DNA of 64,000 nucleotides from JAQVEM01 sp964610315. Lineage in GTDB: Bacteria > Actinomycetota > Humimicrobiia > Humimicrobiales > Humimicrobiaceae. Below, in pieces: positions 53,069-61,500 of this stretch; the stretch's first letter is position 1, and the number at the start of each line of letters is the position of its first letter. The notes beneath the pieces are model-generated. The model saw only the letters and a program-made list of their open reading frames with translations, made no database searches and had not been told where the DNA came from. The stretch is from assembly GCA_964610315.1 (NCBI GenBank), contig CAZSVM010000008.1, positions 28,301-92,300 of the forward strand, written 5' to 3'. Made by a program: the position numbers and the translations under genes.

Positions 53069-53800
53069 CTACAGAGGTTTCTTTTTTATTTTATTAAAGC
53101 TGCGGGGGTATATTCCAGGTGACTCCTTTATTTTCTTAATTACTAAAAAAGCCCTGTATTCATCCAGATAAGGAACTTTAATTTCAAACAAATTGTCTAT
53201 GCTTCCCCCTAATTTTAAGATAGTCTCTTTGTTGTCTCTTAGTTCCAAAACTATTTTTCTACTCTTATAAAATATAATTTTACCATTTATTCTACAAAAT
53301 GGAATTGTTAATTCACTTAAAATATTAAATCTGGCAACAGCTCTGGTTAGAACAATATCAAAATTCTCTCGGTACCTATTTACTTTTGCCAGCTTTTCGG
53401 CTCTTCCTCTAACTATTATTACATTTTGGAGTTTCAACTTTTTAATTACCGTTTCTAAAAAATTAATTTTCTTTAATGATTCATCCAGTAGATAAAATAA
53501 ACTATCGCTTAAAAAAATAGATAATGGTATCCCTGGCAGTCCTGCACCGGTCCCCACATCAAGTATTTTTTTATCTTTACCTGCGTATCCAAAAAACTTT
53601 CCTTTATATTTTAATATTGATATAGAATCAAGAATATGCCTTATAAGAATACCATTTTTATCTTTGGTACCAATTAAATTAAATTTCTTATTGTAATGGT
53701 AAACAATATCCAGATACTCTCCGACAGTTTCTATCTGACTCCTGGAAAAACTAACACCCAACTCTTTAAGTGATAATTTTAAAATATGATCAGCCTCCAA
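53069..53800 (-). CDS. rsmG: 16S rRNA m7G527 methyltransferase
   Basis: 243 residues. SAM-binding motif ILDVGTGAGLPGIPLSI, then YLLDESLKKINFLETV and VIVRGRAEKL, and VLTRAVARF, all RsmG. It overlaps the mnmG stop. The TTG at 53800 sits on the ribosome-binding-site-like GGAGG itself; the in-frame ATT at 53785 has GGAGG 8 bp upstream and gives the normal family N-terminus, so AUU initiation is possible here too. Confidence 0.94.
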   Translation of the reverse strand: MEADHILKLSLKELGVSFSRSQIETVGEYLDIVYHYNKKFNLIGTKDKNGILIRHILDSISILKYKGKFFGYAGKDKKILDVGTGAGLPGIPLSIFLSDSLFYLLDESLKKINFLETVIKKLKLQNVIIVRGRAEKLAKVNRYRENFDIVLTRAVARFNILSELTIPFCRINGKIIFYKSRKIVLELRDNKETILKLGGSIDNLFEIKVPYLDEYRAFLVIKKIKESPGIYPRSFNKIKKKPL

Positions 53801-55670
53801 ACTTAAACACCTTTTTTATTTTGCCTTTTAAATTCAACATTAATATCGATATATCAGCAGGCGATACTCCAGCTATTCTTGAAGCCTGTCCCAGGGTATT
53901 AGGCCTAATTGCGGCAAGCTTATCCTTTGCTTCAAAAGTCAGGCCGTTTATACTGAAATAATCCAGGTCTAAGGGGAGATAATATTTTTCCAGACCTTCC
54001 ATCTTTTTAATTTCACTAAGCTGTCTATTTATATAACCTTCATATTTTATCTTTATCTCTGCCTGTTTTAGAACATTTTTGTTATAACTATTTTTCATAC
54101 CATTAAGGAAACCGGTAACATCACCTATATTAACTTCAGGTCTTTTTAAAAGTTTATAAACACTTAAAGGAGTATCAATTAATTTTGTTCCTATCTTTTT
54201 AAGAATTATATTATTTTCTCCGCCCGGATTTAAATTATATGTCTTCAATCTGGTCATAATTTTATTTATTTCTTCCTCTCTCTTCAGGACTTCTTTGTAC
54301 TGCCTGTCAGTTATAAGTCCAATATCATTACCAATCTTACTCAGTCTTATATCAGCATTATCGGATCGCAAAATCAGCCTGTATTCTGCTCTCGAAGTAT
54401 ACATCCTATAAGGTTCCATAAGTTCCTTGGTAATAAGGTCGTCTATAAGGACCCCTATATAGCTGATGTCTCTGGTTAATATCAACGGCGGCCTGTTCTT
54501 TATCTTCTGTGCTGCATTTACACCTGCTACAAAACCCTGGACTGCCGCTTCTTCATATCCGGATGTCCCGTTTATCTGGCCGGCAAAATAAAGGTTCTTA
54601 ATTTTCTTGGACTCCAGCGTAAGGTTCAATTGTTTTGGAATTATATAATCATATTCTACTGCATAGCCAGGCCTTATTATTCTCGCATTTTCAAGACCAC
54701 CCACAGAGTTTACTATTTTTTGCTGAATCGATGCTGGCATGCTGGTGGTAAGCCCCTGCAGATACATTTCATTAGTATAAGTACCTTCCGGTTCAATAAA
54801 AACAGGATGCCTGTTCTTTTCCGGGAAATTAATTACTTTTCTATCGATAGATGGGCAGTGCCTTGGTCCATGAGTATTTACCATTCCCGATTTTATAGGA
54901 GATTGCTCTATATTTTCTGTAATAACTTTATGAGTTTTTTTATTTGTGTAGGTCAGATAACAGTTTATATTTTTATAAATCTTCTCTTCATCCCAGAAAG
55001 AAAAACTCAATGGTTCTTTTTCACCATATTGAACTTCCGTTTTTGAAAAATTTATTGTTCTCCTGTCCACTCTAGGTGGAGTTGCCGTTTGAAATCTTCC
55101 TACCTCAAAGCCCAGCTCTACCAGGTTATTGGTTAAATTCAATGCCGGATATTCCCCCATTCTTCCTGCTGAATAATCTTTTTCCCCAATAATTATTCTT
55201 CCTCTTAAAAATGTACCGGTAGTTATAATTACTGCGCCCCCCTTAAATTTTATACCGCTTTCAGTGTTTATACCGGTTACATTATTATTTTTTACCAATA
55301 TTCTATTAACCGTTCCCTGCCTTAGAGTTAAACCATTGGTATTTTCAAGAACTTTTTTCATTTCAATTTCATATTCTTTTTTATCTATTTGTGCTCTTAA
55401 AGCCTGCACAGCAGGGCCTTTTCTTTTATTTAGAACTTTGATTTGTATAAGAGTCTTATCGGCAATTTTAGCCATCTGCCCACCCATCGCATCCAATTCC
55501 CTGACCAGCTGGCTCTTCCCCACCCCACCTATTGATGGATTACATGGCATTAAAGCAATTTTATCTACATTAATAGTAAGGAGTAGAGTTTTCAATCCTA
55601 ATCTTGCCGATGCCAGTGCCGCTTCACAGCCTGCGTGCCCCGCACCGACAACTATTACATCATAACCCAT
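53790..55670 (-). CDS. mnmG: tRNA uridine 5-carboxymethylaminomethyl modification enzyme MnmG (GidA)
   Basis: 626 residues, full length. FAD motif DVIVVGAGHAGCEAALASARLG, MPCNPSIGGVGKSQLVRELDAMGG, GPAVQALRAQ, TGTFLRGRI, and the C-terminal YTSRAEYRLILRSDNAD plus the helical domain (about 560-626) that binds MnmE and tRNA. Works with MnmE to modify wobble U34. GAGGT precedes the ATG. A parS site lies 41 bp upstream. Confidence 0.97.
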   Translation of the reverse strand: MGYDVIVVGAGHAGCEAALASARLGLKTLLLTINVDKIALMPCNPSIGGVGKSQLVRELDAMGGQMAKIADKTLIQIKVLNKRKGPAVQALRAQIDKKEYEIEMKKVLENTNGLTLRQGTVNRILVKNNNVTGINTESGIKFKGGAVIITTGTFLRGRIIIGEKDYSAGRMGEYPALNLTNNLVELGFEVGRFQTATPPRVDRRTINFSKTEVQYGEKEPLSFSFWDEEKIYKNINCYLTYTNKKTHKVITENIEQSPIKSGMVNTHGPRHCPSIDRKVINFPEKNRHPVFIEPEGTYTNEMYLQGLTTSMPASIQQKIVNSVGGLENARIIRPGYAVEYDYIIPKQLNLTLESKKIKNLYFAGQINGTSGYEEAAVQGFVAGVNAAQKIKNRPPLILTRDISYIGVLIDDLITKELMEPYRMYTSRAEYRLILRSDNADIRLSKIGNDIGLITDRQYKEVLKREEEINKIMTRLKTYNLNPGGENNIILKKIGTKLIDTPLSVYKLLKRPEVNIGDVTGFLNGMKNSYNKNVLKQAEIKIKYEGYINRQLSEIKKMEGLEKYYLPLDLDYFSINGLTFEAKDKLAAIRPNTLGQASRIAGVSPADISILMLNLKGKIKKVFKFGG

Positions 55671-55711
55671 ATTACCTCTACCTCTTTAATATATCTCCTA
55701 AAAAGATCATA

Positions 55712-55727
55712 TGTTTCACGTGAAACA
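55712..55727. promoter_or_regulatory. parS site 1
   Basis: Perfect TGTTTCACGTGAAACA, the bacterial ParB-binding consensus, in the gap between the MnmG paralogue and mnmG. Confidence 0.97.
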
Positions 55728-55775
55728 TGTATATAATTTTATAAATTACCTTTATATCATTTTCCGGATTACTCA

Positions 55776-57149
55776 TTACTTTGCTTCCTTTAAAAGTGTT
55801 TTTATCCTTCCAAACCTATTAACATCATTATTAAAATAATTATATTTCTTCAGGAATGAATTATTTTTACATAAAGGTTCATTTACCTTCCCGGATACTA
55901 AATTATTTATAAGAATTCCTGTATACCCATCATGACTTTCTAAAACAATACTATTAAGACCTCTGGATTTTCGGGAAGCGTTTATACCGGCAATAATTCC
56001 CTGAGCTGCAGATTCCTCATAGCCTTTTGCTCCGTTTACCCGACCGGCAAAATAAATCTCCCCTATTTCTTTACTTTCCAGATCATTATTTAATTGCATG
56101 GGGAGTAAATAATTATACTCCACGCCATAACCCGGCCTGGTTATCTCTGCATTCTTAAGACCGTCAATCTTTTCTAGCATCCCAGCCTGTAGCTCTTCGG
56201 ATAATGCAGTTTCCATTCCTTTTATATATCTTTCATTTGTATCCATTCCAATGGGTTGAATAAATATTTTTTGACTTTCCAGGTTTTTTTCTTTTAAAAT
56301 TCTATATTCTATTGATAGACAACCTCTTCTATTCCTATTATCATCACCTTTCCTGCGTTCCATTTTTTCCTTGTTTTCAAATAAATATTCAACAAGATTT
56401 TTATTTGTATAAGTTACATAACTGCGTATCTGATTTCTTTTTTTTAATTTACTTTCACACAATGAAACTTGTGGCTTCTCTTCATATTGCTGTTTTTCCA
56501 ACCCGTTTATATCAATGGTTTTTTTATCCATCATTGGGGCAGCATAATCCCTTGAAACGCCAAATTTAAAACCCGACTTTTTAAGACTGCTTAAAAGACT
56601 CCTAGAACATATTTCTCCCTGCCTCCCTGCTTCTATTTCATATTTTCCCCAATAAATTCTGGCTCCCAGAAAAGTTCCGGTACAAAAAACAATACAACTG
56701 CAGGAGTAAACGATTCTATCACTTGTAATCAAATCAAACATCTTCCCTTCTCTGCATGCACTTATTACCAGCCCCTGCCTCAAATCCAAATTATCCTGTT
56801 CTTCCAATACCCTTTTCATTGACAGAGAATACCTTTTTCTGTCAACCAGCACTTTTAATGTTTTGACTTCATGATCTTGCTGATTTTCTTCTATTCGTAC
56901 ATTAATATAATTTCTCTTTATGTTATTAAAAATTTCCCCGCCTAAGAAATCTACTTCCTTTATCAGTATATCTTTCCCGTAGCCACCCATCTCGTTTCCG
57001 AATGGCATAAGTGCTATGGTGTCCATATTAATCGACACCAACATGGTTTTAGCATTGCTTTTTGCCGATGCCAGAGCTGCTTCACAGCCCGCATGGCCTG
57101 CACCAACAACTATTACATCATATATAATTCTATCTTTTTCTTTTATCAT
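55776..57149 (-). CDS. Truncated MnmG paralogue (GidA-like flavoprotein without tRNA/MnmE domain)
   Basis: About 457 residues from ATG 57149 (AAGG upstream; the frame is open to a GTG at 57233, which would translate parS site 2). The FAD motif DVIVVGAGHAGCEAALASAKS is nearly identical to MnmG, but the CNPSIGGVGKS stretch reads FGNEMGGYGKD, the GPAVQALRAQ segment is lost (VKTLKVLVDRKR), and the protein ends shortly after YTGILINNLVSGKVNEPL, so TSRAEYRL and the whole C-terminal helical domain are missing. FAD binding is likely; MnmG activity is not. It differs from TrmFO, whose N-terminal motifs are not seen. Lies between mnmE (3 bp from its extended frame) and mnmG, evidently a tandem duplicate. 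Confidence 0.85.
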   Translation of the reverse strand: MIKEKDRIIYDVIVVGAGHAGCEAALASAKSNAKTMLVSINMDTIALMPFGNEMGGYGKDILIKEVDFLGGEIFNNIKRNYINVRIEENQQDHEVKTLKVLVDRKRYSLSMKRVLEEQDNLDLRQGLVISACREGKMFDLITSDRIVYSCSCIVFCTGTFLGARIYWGKYEIEAGRQGEICSRSLLSSLKKSGFKFGVSRDYAAPMMDKKTIDINGLEKQQYEEKPQVSLCESKLKKRNQIRSYVTYTNKNLVEYLFENKEKMERRKGDDNRNRRGCLSIEYRILKEKNLESQKIFIQPIGMDTNERYIKGMETALSEELQAGMLEKIDGLKNAEITRPGYGVEYNYLLPMQLNNDLESKEIGEIYFAGRVNGAKGYEESAAQGIIAGINASRKSRGLNSIVLESHDGYTGILINNLVSGKVNEPLCKNNSFLKKYNYFNNDVNRFGRIKTLLKEAK

Positions 57150-57179
57150 TCTGACCTTATTTTTACAACTTTTAAAAGA

Positions 57180-57195
57180 TGTTTCACGTGAAACA
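57180..57195. promoter_or_regulatory. parS site 2
   Basis: Perfect TGTTTCACGTGAAACA, 30 bp before the chosen start of the MnmG paralogue. If the upstream GTG start is used, the site encodes VSRETS. Confidence 0.97.
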
Positions 57196-57236
57196 TCTTC
57201 GCCAAATATTCCTGCCATATTAATTTTTGACACTGT

Positions 57237-58619
57237 TTATTTCCCAATACAAAACTGACTGAAAATTTTATCCAGGATGTCATCTTTAACTGTTTCACCT
57301 ATTACCTCTCCTAAAATGCCGTAAGCCGTTTTTAAATCATATGAAGGAAACTCTTCAGATAATTTTTCCACCATCGCTTTTTCGGCATTTTCCAATAAAT
57401 TTTTTACCTGCTTGAATATATTTTTATGCCTGCTGTTTATAATTATCTTTTCTTCCAGATTAATATCACCATTATTTAGTGTTAATTTTCTTATCATATT
57501 TTCCAATCTGTTTATTCCGGTCCCTTTTAAGGCAGAAATTCTTACAATGTTTTTATCATTAAAATGTTCCTTAATTTTATTCAACTGTATATTCTGTTTT
57601 ATATCTATTTTGTTTATACAACATATCGTAGTTTTTCCTCTGGTTTTTTTAATTATTTCTAAATCTATATTTTCGAATTTTCTATTTCCATCTATAACCA
57701 GAATTATTAGTTCAGCTTCACTAATGTGTCTTAAACTCCTATCCACCCCTATTTTTTCTATGGAATTCTTTGTTTTCCTTATACCGGCCGTATCTACCAG
57801 AACCAGAGGTATTCCCTCCACATATAATATTTCTTCTACCGCATCTCTTGTTGTTCCCGGTATGGAAGTCACTATTGCTTTTTCTTTTCTAGAAAGTAGA
57901 TTAAGTAAACTTGATTTACCAACATTTGGTTTGCCCACAATGGCTATTTTTACTCCGTTTTTTAGAATTTCCCCTTTCTTTTCATTTCTTATCATTTCAT
58001 TCAGTCTCTCTTTTACAGCACTTACCTCCTGCATTAGTTTATTGTACGGAGTTATTTCAAGATCTTCCTCAATAAAATCAACCGACGCCTCCAGCTCCAT
58101 CAATACATCAAGGATTGTTTCCCTGAGTTTTTTAATCTCATTCTTTATATTGCCCTGTAAATTCCTTGCTGCCATTTTTAAACTTTGTTCTGTCCTGGAT
58201 CTTACCAGATCAATTACCGCTTCTGCCTGAGAAAGATCTATTCTCCCATTTAAAAATGCCCTTTTGGTAAATTCTCCCGGTTCTGCTATTCTGGCGCCGT
58301 TCTCAATACATAATTCCATTACTTTACCGGTAGCAACCAACCCTCCATGGCAGTTAATCTCTACTACGTCTTCCCTGGTATATGATTTTGGCTTCTTCAT
58401 TACCGATACCACCACTTCATCTATTATTCCACCTTTTTCATCAACAATATGTCCATAAATCATATTATAGGTACCAATACTGGTAAGTCTTTTTTTATTT
58501 TTTGATCTGAAGATTTTATCAGCTATTTTTACGGAACTTCCGCCGCTTAACTTAACTATACCGATTGCCGCTTCACCGGGCCTTGTTCCTATAGCAACTA
58601 TGGTATCATTATTATTCAT
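57237..58619 (-). CDS. mnmE: tRNA modification GTPase MnmE (TrmE)
   Basis: 460 residues. N-terminal formyl-THF-binding domain (IVAIGTRPGEAAIGIVKLSG, GEFTKRAFLNGRIDLSQAEAV), G domain with GKPNVGKSSLLN, DTAGIRKT and NKID, and the essential C-terminal FCIGK with the redox Cys. Forms a complex with MnmG to modify wobble uridine. Positioned in the conserved origin gene order. Confidence 0.97.
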   Translation of the reverse strand: MNNNDTIVAIGTRPGEAAIGIVKLSGGSSVKIADKIFRSKNKKRLTSIGTYNMIYGHIVDEKGGIIDEVVVSVMKKPKSYTREDVVEINCHGGLVATGKVMELCIENGARIAEPGEFTKRAFLNGRIDLSQAEAVIDLVRSRTEQSLKMAARNLQGNIKNEIKKLRETILDVLMELEASVDFIEEDLEITPYNKLMQEVSAVKERLNEMIRNEKKGEILKNGVKIAIVGKPNVGKSSLLNLLSRKEKAIVTSIPGTTRDAVEEILYVEGIPLVLVDTAGIRKTKNSIEKIGVDRSLRHISEAELIILVIDGNRKFENIDLEIIKKTRGKTTICCINKIDIKQNIQLNKIKEHFNDKNIVRISALKGTGINRLENMIRKLTLNNGDINLEEKIIINSRHKNIFKQVKNLLENAEKAMVEKLSEEFPSYDLKTAYGILGEVIGETVKDDILDKIFSQFCIGK

Positions 58620-58704
58620 TGCTGCTCCAATTTTCCCAATTACTAATTTGTTTTCTCAGAACTTAATTATATTTAATATTTTTTATTATTCAAAATCCTT
58701 AATA

Positions 58705-58736
58705 ATAGAAAATGGCACCGAAGTGCCATTTTCTAT
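58705..58736 (-). terminator. Hairpin after jag
   Basis: 14-bp stem ATAGAAAATGGCAC / GTGCCATTTTCTAT with a C(UUCG)G tetraloop on the minus strand. It lies between jag and mnmE and would end the rpmH-jag transcript. Confidence 0.72.
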
Positions 58737-58763
58737 ATTCTTTTTCTATTCTTAAAATTTGAG

Positions 58764-59357
58764 TTATTTGCTGCCTTTAACAGGATATATTATTATGCGT
58801 CTGTTTGGTTCTTCGTGTATACTCCTGGTGGTTACATCTTTAAATTTCGAAAGCACATTATGTATTGCTTTTCTTTCATATGCACACATTGGCTGTAAAG
58901 CAATTTTTCTTCCCTCACTTATAGCTTTTTTAGCCATCATTACTGCGGTTTTTTTAATTTTTTCTATCCTTTTCTTCCTATAGTTCTTAATATCTATAAT
59001 TACATTCCTGTTAACCAGTTTTTTTCTCTTCCCGATCAAATTAATAATATACTCCAGCGCCTGCATATTCTTACCATTTCTTCCTATGGCAATTCCCAGA
59101 TCTTCTCCATGAACAGACAGTTTTAATTCTTTTGAATCAGTGCTTATTTTTACCTTTTCACCAAGGCATATAAGTTCTATGGATTTTTTTAAAATACTTT
59201 TTATTTTTTCCAATCCGTTGATTTCAGATTCTATATCCTCTTTCCCTTCCTTTCTTTTGGTACCACTCTCTTCTATTAATTGATTGCTTTTTTGTTCCTC
59301 TTCCAGCGACTCAACATATAAATCCAGAGCATCTTTCATACTTTTATCTTCAGACAT
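58764..59357 (-). CDS. jag: KH/R3H RNA-binding protein Jag (KhpB)
   Basis: 197 residues. Jag-N segment, KH domain with IAIGRNGKNMQALEYIINLI, and C-terminal R3H with MCAYERKAIHNVLSKFKDVTTRSIHEEPNRRIII. Binds RNA, linked in Gram-positives to cell elongation. ATG 59357 has AGGAGGTGA in front; the in-frame GTG at 59366 is part of that site. Follows yidC by 26 bp as usual. Confidence 0.94.
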   Translation of the reverse strand: MSEDKSMKDALDLYVESLEEEQKSNQLIEESGTKRKEGKEDIESEINGLEKIKSILKKSIELICLGEKVKISTDSKELKLSVHGEDLGIAIGRNGKNMQALEYIINLIGKRKKLVNRNVIIDIKNYRKKRIEKIKKTAVMMAKKAISEGRKIALQPMCAYERKAIHNVLSKFKDVTTRSIHEEPNRRIIIYPVKGSK

Positions 59358-59383
59358 TACTATCACCTCCTGAAATAAAAGTC

Positions 59384-60259
59384 TTATTTTCTCCTTTTTC
59401 TTTTTTTCTTTAATTTTCTTCTGATTAACTTTTTTTCCTCTTCGCTTAACTGCTGCTCACCCTCTGCAGCCTTATCTTTTTGCTCAAGCTCTTTTTTAAC
59501 TTTCTCCCTGGTAACAATCTTATTTACCACCCACTGCTGCCCTATGGACCAGATATTTGTGGTTACCCAGTAAACCAGTATACCCGATGGAAACGAATAC
59601 GATATAACCCCAAATACCAGGGGCATTATGTACATAATTTTTGATTGCTTAGGATCAGTAGTGGTCATCTTCATAGAGAAAAACATGGTTGCCACCATTA
59701 ATATTACCAGGATATAAAAATTATCTCTGGTATTTAAATTCATCCACAGAAAGTTATAATTTGGATTAGCAGCACCGGTTAATTTATCCAGATTAATCTG
59801 GTTAAAATCTACCCCGCTCATCAAACCCATCAAACCTGTCTTTATTCCGTTCAGGACTCCGCTGAAGTTAAAACTTCCCACCACATCGGTTATGATCTCG
59901 GAGGGATTTCTTAAGGTTTGAAATAAGGCAAAAAATACAGGCAATTGTAAAATTAACGGCAGGCAGCCAGCTAGGGGATTGACATTATTTTTCTTGTAAA
60001 ATTCCATGGTTTCCTGCTGCAATTTCTGTTTGTCATCTTTATATTTTTTCTGCAGCTCCTTCAGTTCCGGCTGGATTTTTTGCATTTTAGCCATCGATCT
60101 GGCCTGGCTTATAGTAAGAGGGATTAGTACTATTCTTACTATAATGGTTAAAAGTATTATTACTATACCATAATTTGCAACCACGTGATTATACAGAAAC
60201 ACTACTATATGTTCCAAAATACTTTGTATCGGCCTCAATATCTGATATATCTGGCTCAA
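59384..60259 (-). CDS. yidC: YidC/Oxa1 membrane insertase
   Basis: 291 residues, Gram-positive type without the large periplasmic domain. IVIILLTIIVRIVLIPLTISQARSMAKMQKIQPELKELQKKYKDD contains the hydrophilic-groove Arg and the coiled-coil hairpin; later GCLPLILQLPVFFALFQTLRN and FPSGILVYWVTTNIWSIGQQW. Strongly basic tail (RRKLKKKRKRRK) for ribosome contact. It lacks a lipobox. Confidence 0.95.
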   Translation of the reverse strand: MSQIYQILRPIQSILEHIVVFLYNHVVANYGIVIILLTIIVRIVLIPLTISQARSMAKMQKIQPELKELQKKYKDDKQKLQQETMEFYKKNNVNPLAGCLPLILQLPVFFALFQTLRNPSEIITDVVGSFNFSGVLNGIKTGLMGLMSGVDFNQINLDKLTGAANPNYNFLWMNLNTRDNFYILVILMVATMFFSMKMTTTDPKQSKIMYIMPLVFGVISYSFPSGILVYWVTTNIWSIGQQWVVNKIVTREKVKKELEQKDKAAEGEQQLSEEEKKLIRRKLKKKRKRRK

Positions 60260-60280
60260 TCTATAACACCTTTCTGGTTA

Positions 60281-60490
60281 CTATTTTACAGGGTCGTATC
60301 CGCCCTTATTAAACGGATTACATCTTAATATTCTATATGCAGATTTAATACTACCTTTTAATACACCATATTTATTTATTGCCGCCAGTGCATATTCCGA
60401 ACAGGTGGGGTAGAACCTGCAGCTTTTAGGCAATATTGGTGAGACATATCTTTTATAAACTTTTATTAAAAATATTAAAATACGTTTCAC
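60281..60490 (-). CDS. yidD: YidD membrane-protein insertion efficiency factor
   Basis: 69 residues. YKRYVSPILPKSCRFYPTCSEYALAAINKYGVLKGSIKSAYRILRCNPFNKGGYDPV contains the family CRFxPTCSxYA and RCNPFxxGGxDPV. Sits between rnpA and yidC, 23 bp from rnpA. Confidence 0.95.
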   Translation of the reverse strand: MKRILIFLIKVYKRYVSPILPKSCRFYPTCSEYALAAINKYGVLKGSIKSAYRILRCNPFNKGGYDPVK

Positions 60491-60513
60491 AATCGAAAAA
60501 AATTATTTAACAC

Positions 60514-60855
60514 TTATGACTGACCGGTAAGAAACGAAACAAGATTATTTTCCAATCCTTTTTTTAGCTCACCAGGATTAAACACATCAATATCTTTTCT
60601 TATTATAAACAAAATATCCAGGCCGTTTAGAATTTTTATATCGCTTTTTCTTAAAATCTCTTTTATAACTCTCTTAATTTTATTTCTTAAAACCGATCCG
60701 CCTATTTTTTTACTTATTACGAAACCGATCCTTAAAGTTCCATCATCATCCGATCTTTTAAACATGTATAAAGCCAGATATTTATCTTTTTTATAAGTTC
60801 CTTCTTTTACTATCCGGGAAAAATCAATCCTTCTTTTAAGTGTTTCGAATTTAAT
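60514..60855 (-). CDS. rnpA: Ribonuclease P protein component, apparent AUU start
   Basis: About 113 residues when read from ATT 60855. RFNG-type core: FETLKRRIDFSRIVKEG at the N-terminus, LALYMFKRS, RIGFVISKKIGGSVLRNKIKRVIKEILRK (the RNR motif) and GLDILFIIRKD. The first ATG (60765) would remove 30 residues, including the conserved LKRRxDF. An in-frame TAA at 60856-60858 leaves ATT as the only near-cognate start before that segment; AAAAGGAAAG lies 6 bp upstream. Protein subunit that helps RNase P mature tRNA 5' ends. Confidence 0.93.
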   Translation of the reverse strand: MKFETLKRRIDFSRIVKEGTYKKDKYLALYMFKRSDDDGTLRIGFVISKKIGGSVLRNKIKRVIKEILRKSDIKILNGLDILFIIRKDIDVFNPGELKKGLENNLVSFLTGQS

Positions 60856-60876
60856 TTAAATCTTTCCTTTTATTTA

Positions 60877-61011
60877 TCAGGCTGAAAGTTTCTTTCTTCC
60901 TTTTTTTCTCCTGTTGGCTATAATGGCCCTGCCGGCTTTGGTTTTCATTCTGGTTCTAAAACCGTGATTCTTCTTCCTTTTTCTAACATTTGGCTGAAAT
61001 GTCCGCTTCAT
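60877..61011 (-). CDS. rpmH: 50S ribosomal protein L34
   Basis: 44 residues: MKRTFQPNVRKRKKNHGFRTRM...RAIIANRRKKGRKKLSA, complete L34 in sequence and length. Too short for ordinary gene-length cut-offs. First gene leftwards of oriC, 21 bp before rnpA. Confidence 0.97.
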   Translation of the reverse strand: MKRTFQPNVRKRKKNHGFRTRMKTKAGRAIIANRRKKGRKKLSA

Positions 61012-61500
61012 CTTTTACCCGACTCATATATTATTGTTTATGATTAAGTAGTAGATTATACATTTTAATCTTTTTAATATCAAGGTTGCCTCACTGGGGG
61101 TTTTCATACATCTCTCTTCATTTTCTCGGGGATAATTTTGGTATACCTGCCATTTCCTGCCATTTCTTTCAAACACTTGTTCTACTAAAAAACATATTTG
61201 AAAAACCTGGATTTTTTTAATGTTGTATAGTGTAATTTTTCAATGACTTTTCATAATTTCAAAAACTTTTCCACACATGTTGATAAAATTGTTGAAAACT
61301 TAGAAAATAGCACCATATTACATGTCAAAAGGCTTTAGAGCTTCAGATTTAATACATAATCTAGTAGCTTTTTCTTCATTAAAATATTATCATTTATATG
61401 TTGAAAACTTAAAATTATTGAAAAGAAAATGAAAAGTATTAACCCTGATTAATATTTTCATTGAATAATAAAATTCATATACTAACAATTCTACTTAATC
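61012..61500. other. oriC: Candidate replication origin (oriC) between rpmH and the GHKL/dnaA genes
   Basis: 489 bp, very AT-rich, at the divergence of the two gene strands. DnaA-box-like 9-mers: TTTTCCACA (61267-61275), TTATCAACA on the minus strand (61278-61286), TTTTCAACA on the minus strand (61290-61298 and 61399-61407). The three at 61267-61298 are packed about 12 bp apart. Further AT-rich stretches follow. No tRNA or reading frame is supported here. Confidence 0.7.

Noticed and set aside
55776..57149. Calling the short GidA-like protein TrmFO
   Set aside because: TrmFO has different N-terminal motifs; this protein begins with the MnmG form and is nearly identical to the neighbouring MnmG there.
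57412..58230. 272-codon plus-strand frame
   Set aside because: Antisense to mnmE; the Ser/Phe/Leu-rich product is typical of a reverse-strand shadow of a Lys/Glu-rich gene.
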